DNA of 33,270 bases, from the NCBI GenBank assembly GCA_963575745.1, contig CAUYUJ010000890.1, positions 55,001 through 88,270 of the forward strand, written 5' to 3'. Below the pieces are notes generated by a model. The model was not told where the DNA came from. It made no database searches and was given only the letters and a program-made list of their open reading frames with translations. This document shows, in pieces, positions 9,431-18,905 of the stretch; within the stretch, counting starts at the first letter, position 1, and each line of letters opens with the position of its first letter. This DNA comes from Prorocentrum cordatum (lineage: Eukaryota; Sar; Dinophyceae; Prorocentrales; Prorocentraceae). Both the position numbers and the translations under genes were made by a program.

Positions 9431-9639
9431 TGCTTGCCCTTGCGGAAATCAACCACAGCTGGCGTAGCTTCTGGTGGCTCCCTAAACTGGTCAGCAAAAC
9501 AACGATTTTGTTCTTCAAAACAGGATAAGGTTTCAGGGTTCGCTGCAGGACTGGCACTGCATTTCTGAATCCGTACTCGCATCCTTTGAACAAACACACA
9601 TGTTCCCAGATAGCGGTGTCAGACCTGAGCATAGATACA
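9431..9639. other. Unique sequence, no clear gene
   Basis: About 200 bp of balanced composition. A minus-strand frame through it (about 9597 down) has a coding-like stretch with ETLSCFEEQNRCFADQF, but it runs straight into the neighbouring repeat array and has no recognisable motif. Confidence 0.4.
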
Positions 9640-9735
9640 TATAGATATATATATATATATGTATACATACATACGTACATACATACATATGTATCAATGC
9701 ATAAGTCTATGCATGTATACGTGTAGATATAGGGG
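9640..9735. repeat. AT-rich microsatellite (TA/TACA)
   Basis: A (TA)n run at about 9645-9660 is followed by (CATA)n-type repeats with interruptions up to GTATACGTGTAGATATAGG. This is the only classical TA/TACA microsatellite seen here. Confidence 0.85.
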
Positions 9736-9970
9736 TTTCCTTGTCTCTATGTCTATATTACTCCGATGGGTGTACCCTCCCTCTCTCCCTTGTCCCTGCC
9801 CCCTGCCCCCTCGTCCACTTACTCAATGTGAATACGATTCCCCCCTCTCGCACGACTTTGTTCGAGCGGGGCCCCCGTTATCCCGCATACTGCGTGTTGT
9901 TTTGTTTTACAAGTGGAACGTTTGACAGTGATGCTGCATTTGTTTTTTCTGTACGAACGTTCTCGATGTT

Positions 9971-10534
9971 TCAAGATTGTGTCCCCACTGCAGCGTCGGC
10001 CTTCAGGATCGACGCTTCGCTCCCGTCGTTCCGAGTGACGCCCTCGCCCCAGCGCGGGCCACAGTTCTGACTCCAAGATTCCTCGTGGTGTTCGCCCCTC
10101 TTGTTTCCCTTCCTCCGCCGTCCCCTGGTCCTCCTCTGCTGCTGCTGCTGCTGCTGCTGCTCCTCCTCATCCTTCTCCTCATCCGCCTCCTCCTCCTCCT
10201 CTTTCTCCTTCTCCTCCTCCTCCTCCTCATCCGCCTCCACTCCTTTCCTCATACTTCTCTTCCTCCCGTAATTATCCTGCTCATCCGCCATCACATTCTC
10301 CTCCTCTTGCAATGTACGCAGCTCCCCATTCTGATTGCGAAGAACACGATTGAATAGTTTAGGGGTTTCAGCTCCGCTATGACACTCGTCGGCGAATAGA
10401 GAAAGATCAGCGTTATAGGAAGGGATTCGCGGGAGGGGTAGGGTGTCAGATATGGCGCGAGCGCACCGAGTTTTTGCGTTACCCCTTCTTCTCTTTTCCC
10501 GCCCCGCTCCATCCTCCCATACACACACACACAC
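9971..10534 (-). CDS. Candidate acidic, polyQ protein frame of unknown function
   Basis: A 187-codon minus-strand frame opens with ATG at 10534. Outside the repeat it has mixed composition typical of coding sequence, for example SLFADECHSGAETPKLFNRV and NGELRTLQEEENVMADEQDN. It then has a Glu/Lys-rich acidic stretch and Q8 produced by a CTC/CTG tract (about 10133-10255), followed by basic RRTRGRRRKGNKRG and a mixed C-terminus. An acidic tract next to a basic tract would suit a nuclear or chromatin protein, but no domain is recognised. It could be one exon, a fragment, or chance. Confidence 0.3.
   Translation of the reverse strand: MCVCVWEDGAGREKRRRGNAKTRCARAISDTLPLPRIPSYNADLSLFADECHSGAETPKLFNRVLRNQNGELRTLQEEENVMADEQDNYGRKRSMRKGVEADEEEEEEKEKEEEEEADEEKDEEEQQQQQQQQRRTRGRRRKGNKRGEHHEESWSQNCGPRWGEGVTRNDGSEASILKADAAVGTQS
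10133..10255. repeat. (CTG)n/(CTC)n compound triplet repeat
   Basis: CTG repeats pass into CTC repeats with CAT interruptions. The phase is continuous with the candidate minus-strand frame, where it encodes Gln then Glu/Lys. Confidence 0.85.
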
Positions 10535-10535
10535 A
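10517..10535. repeat. (AC)n dinucleotide run
   Basis: A short ACACAC run of about nine units at the upstream edge of the candidate minus-strand frame. Confidence 0.9.
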
Positions 10536-10689
10536 CCGCATTCCGCCCGAGACCGATCCCGAGCCCGAGCATGGGTCCAAGCCTGAGTCCGAGGCCGAGC
10601 TTGAGACAGAGCGTCCCCCCATTCTCCTCCTCACCCTCCACCTCCTCCGGCTGCCACTCGCCCTCCTCATCCGCCGACGCCAGCCTAGG

Positions 10690-10997
10690 CCGGCGCCGCC
10701 GACGCCGACGAAGACGACGCCGACGACAACGACGACGACGACGACAACGACAACGACAACGACGACGACGACACGAACGACGACGACGACGACGACGAAG
10801 ACCACGACCACCATCACCACCAGACAAGCACGACGACGACGACGACGACCACGACCACGGCCAAGACCACGACCAAAACCATGATGACGACGATGACGAC
10901 AACGACAATGACGCCGACGACGCCAACGCCGACACCGACACCAACGCCGACGCCGACGCCGACGCCGACGCCGCCGCCGCCGACGACGACGACGAAA

Positions 10998-11035
<38 letters not shown>

Positions 11036-11048
11036 ACAGACGACACCG
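10690..11048. repeat. (ACG)n-type triplet array with CCG/ACC variants
   Basis: About 360 bp of GAC/ACG triplets with interspersed GCC, ACC and ATG. Long frames on both strands (poly-Asp, poly-Thr, poly-Arg, poly-Val) come from the triplet phase and carry no other information. The array divides into a CGACGACGACGACAAC-rich part and a CGCCGACGCC-rich part. Confidence 0.9.
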
Positions 11049-11560
11049 ACACCACAGGAGGGGGCCGCGGGCGCGCCCGCACCCAGTCCAGCGCCGAACA
11101 GCCCCTCTGCCGGACGATGGGTTATCTGGGGGATGCGGCGGCGAGGACAACGGCGGCGACAGAGACGGCGTCAGAAACGCGTTATCAGGAAATTCGAATC
11201 GCCATCAGGAGATCGGAATCGGAATCGCGTTGCCATCAGGAGGCCGGCATCGGGGGAGCGGGGAGGCGAAAGGGGAGCGACGAGAGACGAAAGAACGAGG
11301 CAACCCAAGCTCATCAAGTCAACCCCTCAGCCGTCGACGACGTCGAGCATGAAAGGGACCACGACGTACTAACGATGGCGTCGTCCACGACGATGTGGGA
11401 GAGGGGATGGGGCGGCGTCTCAGCCAGGCAGGCGGAGGAGGCAATGACGAGAAGGCATCTAAGGTGAAGAGAGGGAGGTTGGATGAGTCAGGAGCAGCAG
11501 AAAACGACGATACCGAGGACGAGAAGGAGAAGGATGACAAATCCGCCGATCATTCGGCGT
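11049..11560. other. GC-rich segment without a recognisable gene
   Basis: Short direct repeats of AATCG-CCATCAGGA are visible around 11190-11240. A frame continues out of the ACG array but shows no domain. Nothing else is supported. Confidence 0.45.
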
Positions 11561-11571
11561 GTGTGAGACGT

Positions 11572-11765
11572 TGTTGTTTGATCAGCTGTTGGTGGTGGTG
11601 TTGTTGCTGTTGTTGTTGGTGTTGGTGTTGGTGTTGGTGGTGTTGGCGTTGTTGTTGTTATTAATGTTACTGCTGCTGTTGTTGTTGGTGGTGGTGCTGA
11701 GGTTGTTGGTTGTGGTGGTGGTGGTGGTGTTGCTGCTGGTGTTGCTGCTGCCGCTGCAGTTGCCG
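11572..11765. repeat. (GTT)n/(GGT)n/(GCT)n triplet array
   Basis: About 190 bp of GTTGTTGTTG, GGTGTTGGTG and CTGCTGTTGT variants. Plus-strand frames give poly-Val/Leu/Cys peptides only. Confidence 0.9.
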
Positions 11766-12175
11766 CCAGTCCAAAAGAAATTTAGAAACGAACAAAGAAA
11801 AGAAACGTAGTAGTCGATTCCCTCCCTTTTTCCCCACAGGGAGGGGGGCAGGGAGGGGGTAGTAGGTTGGGGGCAGGACGGGGATAGGTGGGAGGGGCCC
11901 CGGGTCATACTACCTCGCCCCCTGGGGTCCCGGCGGCCACCACTCCCCTCCTCGGTCCCCTTTGTGGACAGGGAAAACGAATGGGAGGGGGGGCCCTGCG
12001 GGGGGGCGGGTTCTGGAGGGAAGTCCTGGGGGAGGTCCTGTGTGTGGTGGGGGAGGCTAATCCTGGGTCAGAACACCGCCCGGGTCTGGAGAGAGGCGCC
12101 AGCGGAATCCCCCGGGGAGGTCCCGCCTTCAGGGTCGGCGGCACAGGCCGTAAGGCTGTAACCTCTCTCCTACTT
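11766..12175. other. G-rich unique segment without a recognisable gene
   Basis: Several G-runs (for example GGGAGGGGGGCAGGGAGGGG near 11839-11858) could form G-quadruplexes on the plus strand. No coding frame is supported. Confidence 0.45.
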
Positions 12176-12303
12176 CTCATCCCCCCTCTCCTGTTCCTCC
12201 TCCTCCTCGTCCTCCTCCTTCTCCTCCTCCTCCTCCTGCTCCTCCTCTTCCTCCTCCTCCTCCTCCTCTCCTCCTCCTCCTCCTCCTCCTCCTCCTCCTC
12301 GTC
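12176..12303. repeat. (TCC)n array
   Basis: About 125 bp of near-pure TCC with CTT and CTG interruptions. It is followed directly by the degenerate TTA/TAG triplet tract. Confidence 0.92.
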
Positions 12304-12309
12304 TCCTTC

Positions 12310-12815
12310 TGCTTGTTATTAGATTGTAATGTAATATTAATGGAAATATTGTATGATTGAGAATCTTCTTAGTAAGTTTCACAATGCTAAGTTCGTTATT
12401 ACTATTAGCATTCGTAGTATTGCTATTCATAAATAGTTTCGAATCTTACTAATAATACTACGATCAATGGTATGAACAGTATTATTAGTATGAGTAGCAT
12501 GAGTAATAGTATTTTTAGTAATACTCTTAATATCACTAGTGCTATTGTCAGCCGTCTGATTATTATTAGTGGGAATAGTATCCTTAGTCTTAGTAGTATT
12601 AGTATTAGTATTACTATTGCTATTAATGGTATGTTTAATGTTGTGATTGATATAAATATTGTTGTTAATCTCACTAGTAGTATTAGTATTCACAGTCGCA
12701 TTAGTAGTATCAATGTGCTTCTTAATAGTACTAATACTATTATTAGTATTCATGATATTATTGTTTTTCTGAATATTCGCGTTCATACTTCTATTCATAT
12801 TCCTCGTCTTCGTCG
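12310..12815. repeat. Degenerate AT-rich triplet tract (TAG/TAT/TTA)
   Basis: About 500 bp in which TAGTATTAGT, AATAGTATT and ATTAGTAGT words recur with a 3-base period but many substitutions. Frames open on both strands read as Ser/Ile/Asn-rich peptides. It looks like an old triplet expansion that has drifted. The same type occupies 24255-25140. Confidence 0.75.
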
Positions 12816-12956
12816 GAGGTGAGGGGGTGAGATCGAAGTGGAACGGAGAGCCCCCCTACCGGGAAATCGGTTTCGGATTCATGTTAGTGCGTGCCGCGCG
12901 TGCGGGCGAGGCGAAGATGCGTTGGCGGGCGAGAAGAAAGTCTCCTCCAACTGGGG

Positions 12957-13098
12957 CGCGGCCAGACAAAACGATTCCTTTCCGGGGGCCGGTGGCACGC
13001 GGTGTCCCGCCGGTGTCCCGCCTCTGGCTGAGACGCGGCCAGACCAAATGATTCCTATCCGGGGGCCGGTGGCCCGCGGTATCCCGCCGTTGTCCCGT
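12957..13098 (+). repeat. 77-bp direct tandem duplication
   Basis: CGCGGCCAGACAAAACGATT at 12957 recurs as CGCGGCCAGACCAAATGATT at 13034, followed in both by CGGGGGCCGGTGGC-CGCGG and GGTGTCCCG-like words. Offset is 77 bp and divergence is low. It immediately precedes the large GAT array. Confidence 0.8.
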
Positions 13099-13112
13099 CG
13101 GTGTCCCGTCGG

Positions 13113-13121
13113 TGTCCCGAA

Positions 13122-13155
<34 letters not shown>

Positions 13156-13367
13156 TCGATGATGTTGATGATGATGATGATGATAATGGTGATGGTGGCG
13201 ATGATGATGGTGTCCCGATGATGATGATGATGATGACGATGATGATGATGATGACGTTGACGATGTTGATGATGATGATGATGGTGATGGTGGTGATGAT
13301 GATGGTGTCCCGATGATGATGTTGATGATGATGTAACTGATGATGAAGATAATGATGGTGTCCCGAA

Positions 13368-13410
<43 letters not shown>

Positions 13411-13562
13411 TTGGTGATCCAGATGATGTTGATGATGATAGGATGATGATGAGATGATGATGGTGATGATGATGAAGATGATGATGATGGTGTCCCAATG
13501 ATGATGATGATGATAAGTTTGATGATGATGCTGTTGATGATGATGGTGATGATGATGGTCCC

Positions 13563-13595
<33 letters not shown>

Positions 13596-14130
13596 ATTGA
13601 TGATGATGATGATGACGATGATGGTGTCCCGATGATGATGATGATGAGGATGATGATGAGGTGATGATGATGACTTTGATGATGGTGGCCCGATGATGAT
13701 GATGATGCTGATGTTGATGATGATGGTGTCCCGGTGATGATGATGATGATGCTGTTGATGATGGTGACGATGATGATGGTGTCCCGATGATGATGATGAT
13801 GATGTTGATGATGATGTTGCTGATGATGATGAATGTGTCCCGATGATGGTGTTGACGTTGATGATGTTGTTCATGGTGATGGTGATGGGATGCTGATGAT
13901 GATGGTGATGTTCCGATGATGATGATTATGATTGTGTCCGATGATGATGATGTTGATGATGATGGTGGTGACGATGGTGGTGCCCCGATGATGATGATGA
14001 TGGTGTTGATAATGATGCTGATGATGGTGATGAGATGATGATGATGATGATGATGATGACGGTGTCCCGATAATGATGTTGATGATAAGGAGATGATGAT
14101 GACGTTGATAACGATGATGTTGTTGATAAT
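13113..14130 (+). repeat. (ATG)n array punctuated by GGTGTCCCG
   Basis: About 1 kb of GATGATGATG in which GGTGTCCCGATGATG or a close variant recurs at irregular spacing, for example near 13208, 13303, 13350, 13489, 13623, 13726, 13778, 13834 and 14061. The same GGTGTCCCG word is tandemly repeated just upstream (13080-13120). Interruptions GTTGATGATG and GACGATG are also shared between segments. Minus-strand frames give poly-His/Ile with a recurring RDT, which is repeat-derived. Confidence 0.92.
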
Positions 14131-14147
14131 GATGATGACGTTGATTG

Positions 14148-14373
14148 TGAGATCGATTGTGATATCGATAGTGAGATCGATAGTGAGACCGAATGTGAGA
14201 TCGATTGTGAGATCGATAGTGACATCGATAGTGAGATCGATTGTGAGATCGATAGTTGGATCGATCGTGAGATCGATCGAATCAAATAGATCGAGTGAGA
14301 TCGATCGAGTGAGATCGGTCGAGCGAGACCGATAGTGAGATGGATAGTGAGATCGATAGTGAGACCGATCGAG
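14148..14373 (+). repeat. GAGATCGATAGT 12-bp minisatellite
   Basis: Roughly eighteen copies of a 10-12 bp unit (GAGATCGATAGT, GAGATCGATTGT, GAGACCGATAGT). The unit contains the palindrome ATCGAT and a GATC site. It starts where the GAT array ends, with GACGTTGATTGTGAGATCGA as the transition. Confidence 0.92.
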
Positions 14374-14484
14374 TGAGACGTTGGTTCCTCCCCCCCGAAC
14401 CTCCTTATCACCCGAAGGGCGGTCGTATAGGTATTATCAGGTTCCTCCTGCTATGATTATGCATATGCGCGTGTTGCTTATTTG
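14374..14484. other. Short unique spacer
   Basis: About 110 bp of non-repetitive sequence between the 12-bp array and the polypyrimidine block. No feature recognised. Confidence 0.5.
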
Positions 14485-15690
14485 TCTTGCTTTCTTCCTC
14501 CTCCTCCTCCACCTCCTCCAACTCCTCCTGCGCCCTCCTCCTCCTCCTCCTCCTCTTCCTCCTCCTCCTCCTCTTCATCCCTCCTCGTCCTCCTCTTCCG
14601 CCCTCCTCCGCCCTCCTCCGCCCTCCTCCGCATTCCTCCTCCCTCCTCCTCCCTCCTCCTCCCTCCAACTCCCTTCTCCTCCTCCCTCCTCCTCCCTCCT
14701 CCTTCCTCCTCATCCTCCTCCTCTTCTTCCTCCTCCCCCTCCTCCCCATCCCTCCCCCTCCTCTCCGCATCCCCTCCCCTGACCTCCCAATCACCCTCCT
14801 CCCCCTCCCACCTCCTCGTCCTCCTCCTCCTCCTCCTCCTCCTCCCTCCTCGTCCAGTCGTCCTCCTCCTCTCCTCCTCCTATGCCTCCTCCTCCTCCTC
14901 CTACCTCCTCTTCCCACCTCCTCCTCCTTCGTCTTATCCTCCTCCTCCTCCTCTCCTCCTCCTCCTCCTCCCCTCCTCCTCCTCCTCCTCATCCCCCTCT
15001 TCCATCCCCTCTTCCTCCCCTCGTTCCATACCCCTCTCCTCCTTCTCCTCCTCACTCTTCACTCCTCAATCCTCACTCCTCCCTCCTCCCCTCTTCGTAC
15101 CCTGCGCTCCTCCTCATCCCTCCAACATCACAATTCCAAACTCCTCTCCTCGTCCCCTGCTCCTCCTCCTGCTCGCTCCTCCTCCTCGGCCTTCCTCCTC
15201 ATCATCTCATCACTCTCGTCCCTCCTAATCCTCCCATCCTCCTCCTCCTCCGCCTCCCTCCTCTCGTCCGCCATTCCTCCTCCTCCATCCTCCTCCTCCT
15301 ATTCGTGTCCTCCACCTTCCCCCTCCTGTCTCCTCCTATTTCTTCTTCCTCATATGCTCCTCCTCGACCTCCTCCACTCCTCCGCATATCCTCTCTCCTC
15401 CTCCTCCTCCTCCTCCGCCTCCTCCTTCTCCTCTCACTCCTCCTCCCACTCCTCCTCCCACTCTCCTCCTCCTCCTCCTCCTCCTCCTCCTCCTCCTCCT
15501 ACCTCCTCCGCCTCCCTCTCCTCCTCCTCCTCCTCCTCTTCCTCCTCCAATCCCTCCTCGCCTCCTCCTCCTCCTCCTCCTCCTCCTCCTCCTCCTGCTC
15601 CTTCTCCTCCTCATCCTCTTCCTTCTCCTCCTCCTCCTCCTCCTCCTACTCCTTCTCCTCATCCTCATCCTCCTCATCATCCTCTTCCTC
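14485..15690. repeat. 1.2-kb (TCC)n polypyrimidine block
   Basis: Almost purely C and T on the plus strand with variant words such as CCTCCTCCGC and CCTCCAACTC. Higher-order repeats (CCTCCTCCCTCCTCC) are visible. All three plus frames are largely open and give Ser/Pro/Leu-rich peptides, which is the expected by-product and not evidence of a gene. Confidence 0.95.
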
Positions 15691-15761
15691 GCCATCATCA
15701 CGCCATACTCATCGTCATCATCATGATCGTCATCATGATCGTCATCATCATCCTCATCATC

Positions 15762-15828
<67 letters not shown>

Positions 15829-15829
15829 G

Positions 15830-15898
<69 letters not shown>

Positions 15899-15994
15899 AC
15901 ATCAGCATCACCATCTCATCCATTTCCTCAATCATCACCATCATCATCATCATCAATCATCATCATCATCATCAGCATCGTCATCGTCTCGTCA

Positions 15995-16081
<87 letters not shown>

Positions 16082-16658
16082 GCCATCAGCATCATCATCA
16101 TCAGCATCATCAGCATCATCATAATCATCACCAGCAGCATCATCAGCATCATCAGCATCATCAACAGCGTCAGCAGCATCACCATCACCATCATCATCAT
16201 AATCATCAACATGATCAGCATCATCACCATCATCATCATCGTCATCAGCATCATCATCAACATCAACAACATAATCAACATCATCAGCATTAACAACAAC
16301 ATAAGCATCATCATCAGTCATCATAATAATCAGCATCATCATCAGCAGCATCAGCATCATCAGCATCATCATCGTCATCATCAGCATCGTCATGATCAGC
16401 AGCACCATCATTATTATCATCATCAAAATAATCAACATCATCATCACCATCATCATCATCCTCATCATCATCCTCATCCTCAGCATCATCAGCAGCAGCA
16501 ACATCATCATCAGCAGCATCATCACCATCATCCTAATCATCATACTATGCAGCATCATCATCAACCACATCATCATCGTTATCACCATCAGCATCATAAT
16601 ATTCAGCATCGCCATCACCATCATCATCGTCATCATCATCAGTATCATCAGTATCATC
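15691..16658. repeat. 0.97-kb (CAT)n array
   Basis: Near-pure CATCATCAT with AGC, CGT and AAC interruptions. Two very pure stretches lie at about 15764-15897 and 16000-16080; the rest is interrupted by CATCAGCATC words. Plus frames give poly-His/Ile/Ser, minus frames poly-Met/Asp. Confidence 0.95.
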
Positions 16659-16836
16659 ATCCCCCTCCTCCTCCTTTTCCTCCTCCTCCTTTTCCTCCTC
16701 CTCTTCCTCTTCCTCGTTCTCATCATCCTCCTTTTCCTCTTCCTCCGCCTCCTCCTCCTCCTTTTCCTCCTCCGCCCCCTCCTGCTCCTCCGCCTCCTCC
16801 TCCTCCTCCTCCTCCTCCTCCTCCTCCTCCTCCATA
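16659..16836. repeat. (TCC)n array closing the polypyrimidine block
   Basis: TCC repeats return after the CAT array, with TTTTCCTCC interruptions, and end at CCATATCTCCCC. Confidence 0.93.
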
Positions 16837-16874
16837 TCTCCCCACCCCCCTCTCTCCCTCCCTCTATAATTCTT

Positions 16875-16897
16875 CCCTGTCGCACCCCGAGGCCAGT
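16875..16897. repeat. Dispersed 23-bp motif following a (TCC)n tract, copy 1
   Basis: CCCTGTCGCACCCCGAGGCC-AGT matches 22 of 23 bases at 33224-33246. In both places it lies 30-40 bp after a (TCC)n tract, and weaker similarity continues (GGTGGCC...GCGTTTCG versus GGCGGGCCGGGCATTTCG). Confidence 0.7.
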
Positions 16898-16974
16898 CGG
16901 AAAGGTGGCCTGAGCGTTTCGCCTGTGATCCTGAAGGTTCAAGCTTGACAACCGCTTCACATATGGAGCGAAAG

Positions 16975-17125
16975 TCACTTCCAAAATGTGTTCGCTTCAG
17001 CGCAGCGCACACTCGCTTTAGAACTGTGCGAGACCTTCACTGATCGAAGACGGCTCTCTTTCCAAATGTGGTTGTCGACTTAGCGCCGCGCACATTCGTC
17101 TGAAAAATACGAGAATCTCACGGTG
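16975..17125 (+). repeat. Diverged tandem duplication of about 78 bp
   Basis: CTTCCAAAATGTGTTCGCTT with CAGCGCAGCGCACACTCG is followed by TTTCCAAATGTGGTTGTCGA with CTTAGCGCCGCGCACATTCG. Similarity is moderate, so the duplication is old. Confidence 0.6.
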
Positions 17126-17191
17126 TCCCATGGTTAATACCAGCAGTGGTGTTTTGGAGCGGTTCAGGAACGCCAAGGTGGAACAGTCACG

Positions 17192-17446
17192 TTGATTCGC
17201 GGAGTTGACATCCCAGGAACGGTGAACTGGCACGATTCTGGATCGTCACGGCGCAACAGACAAGTTCATCACTGGCGCTGGAGTCCCGAGACTGGTGTTT
17301 TGGCGCGCTTCATGGTCTTCAAACGGTTGTCTCCCAACGGGGCACTTCCCTTAATGGAAATCAACCTTTGCATGGGGCCTATGAAAAGTGACCTTGGCGG
17401 GAGGGTGTATTCAAACATCGTTGATGAATCTTGGTTTTGCAGTGGT
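17192..17446 (+). CDS. Coding-like unique fragment of unknown function
   Basis: The plus-strand frame has mixed composition (for example VHHWRWSPETGVLARFMVFK and LMEINLCMGPMKSDLGGR) until it enters a (TCC)n tract at 17447. There is no clear ATG at the start, and no domain is recognised. The stretch TTGGTTTTGCAG at 17430-17441 could be part of a splice acceptor, but this is weak. It may be an exon fragment or chance. Confidence 0.2.
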
Positions 17447-17493
17447 CCTCCTCCTCCTCCTCCTCCTCCTCCTCCTCCTCCTCCTCCTCCTCC

Positions 17494-17537
<44 letters not shown>

Positions 17538-17538
17538 G
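17447..17538. repeat. (TCC)n then (TCA)n compound repeat
   Basis: About 45 bp of TCC switch abruptly to about 45 bp of TCA. The same order, TCC then TCA/CAT, occurs at 15690 and 23219. Confidence 0.95.
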
Positions 17539-17540
17539 TC

Positions 17541-18270
17541 ATAATCCGCCGACCCCTTGTGGGTTTCTAGGCGTGTGAGATTGTTCCCCCCCCATAACCC
17601 CCCCCCCAGGGACCCCAAACTGGATACTCGACCCCCCCCCGGCCCCTTACGAACGCGCCACCGGGGCATGGAGGGCCCGAGGACGGGCCACGAAGGCCCC
17701 AAGAGGCGCCCAAGACGGTCCAAGAAGGCAACGAGTCGCCAAAATACCGGTCGAAGACGACGACGATGGCCCCCAGACGGTCTCCACACAGCCTCCGGAG
17801 CCTTCAAGACACCCCAAGAGGGCCCCAAGATGCGTCCCATGAGGGCCCCCCACACTGAAAAATGGCCCATTCCCTTCGTAAAACGTACCTTTTTTAACCG
17901 TTCCGCCTTTTCTGCTTCCCGACGCTCCAAGATGGCCCCAGAGGCCCCCAAGGGCGCTCCAAGACAGCCCAAGAGGCCTCCAAGAGAGCCCCACGACGGC
18001 AGAAGAGGGCCCCACAACGGCCCAAAGGATGCCCAACACGGTCCAAGAGGACCCCGATACGGGCCCAAGAGGGGGCCCCAAGAAACTCCAGGAGGCCCCA
18101 AGAGGCCCCAGGAGCTCTAAGAGCCCCCAAGAGGCCCCAAGGGACCCCCAGGAGGCCCCTTAAGAGGCCCCAGGCACCCACCAAGAGGTCCAAATGAGGC
18201 CCCAAAAGGCCCCGAAACGGCTCCCAAGAGGCCTCGAACCAGCCTCCAGGCAGCCTCCGAGAGGTCAACC
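17541..18270 (+). repeat. GCCCAAGAGGCC-rich repeat family, copy 1
   Basis: It begins with TCCGCCGACCCCTTGTGGGT and TTCTAGGCGTGTGAGA, shared with 20851. C-runs follow, then AAGAGGCCCCAAGA-type words at short spacing. A block at about 17890-18055 (AACCGTTCCGCC, CCCGACGCTCCAAGATGGCC, AGAAGAGGGCCCC) recurs at about 19556, 19748 and 21230. No coding frame is supported. Confidence 0.7.
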
Positions 18271-18540
18271 CCGTGATCCCGATCAGCACCCATGACCCCT
18301 TCATCGTCGTCGTCCTCGTCGCCGGACTCACAGCGGCCCCGTACCAGCCCCCAAGAACCTTCGACACGGACCCCAACAGACCCGCGGGAGCCCCCCCCGC
18401 GAAATTCTAAAGGAGACCTCCCGAAGGCTTTGTACCCACAACGCAGGCACGGCGGGAAGTAGGGCGCGGGCCACGAGGCACTGGCTCGGAGCCCGCCCGT
18501 AGCGACAATGTCACCGCAAAAAAACCGATCCACCGCCTCT
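18271..18540. other. GC-rich spacer within the repeat family, no gene seen
   Basis: About 270 bp separates copies 1 and 2. A short TCGTCGTCGTCCTCGTCG run lies near 18302. Nothing else is recognised. Confidence 0.4.
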
Positions 18541-18905
18541 ATAATCCGGCGCGCCCCTGCCAGTCTCTAAGCGTGTAAGATGATTCCCCCCCACCACCCC
18601 CGTGACGACCCGAAGCCGGACGGCCCCAGACTGAGCTCCTCCACGGCAGCGTGGGCTCCCCAGGCTTGGCTCGGAGCCTCCGAAAACAAATTCACAAGGG
18701 TCCAGGAATTCCCAAAATCGCTGAATCATCGGTCGAAGGCGCGTAGCATCACCCCAGACGGCCCAAGGAGGCGCCAAGACGCTCCAAGAAGCCTCGACCA
18801 GGCTTGCGAAGCGAGGCCCCAAGAAACCCTCGAGAAGTGCCCAAGTGGGCCCAGGACGCTCCCGAGAAGCCCAGAGAAAGTTCCAAGCCGGCCGCCTTGT
18901 GGCGT
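18541..18905 (+). repeat. GCCCAAGAGGCC-rich repeat family, diverged copy 2
   Basis: The start (TATAATCCGGCGCGCCCCTG, then CAGTCTCTAAGCGTGTAAGA) aligns to the starts at 17541 and 20851. Downstream AGACGGCCCAAGGAGGCGCC and AAGACGCTCCAAGAAGCC words are diverged versions of the family unit. Confidence 0.6.

Noticed and set aside
10479-11467. Long Arg, Thr, Asp and Ser frames around the ACG array
   Set aside because: All derive from one triplet array read in different frames; no non-repeat domain is attached.
12879-13874. 331-codon minus frame rich in His and Ile
   Set aside because: It is the complement of the ATG array; the recurring RDT is the GGTGTCCCG punctuation.
14487-16948. Open frames of 545 and 688 codons on the plus strand
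   Set aside because: They run through (TCC)n and (CAT)n arrays and encode Ser/Pro/Leu then His/Ile runs. Open phase is automatic in stop-free triplet repeats.
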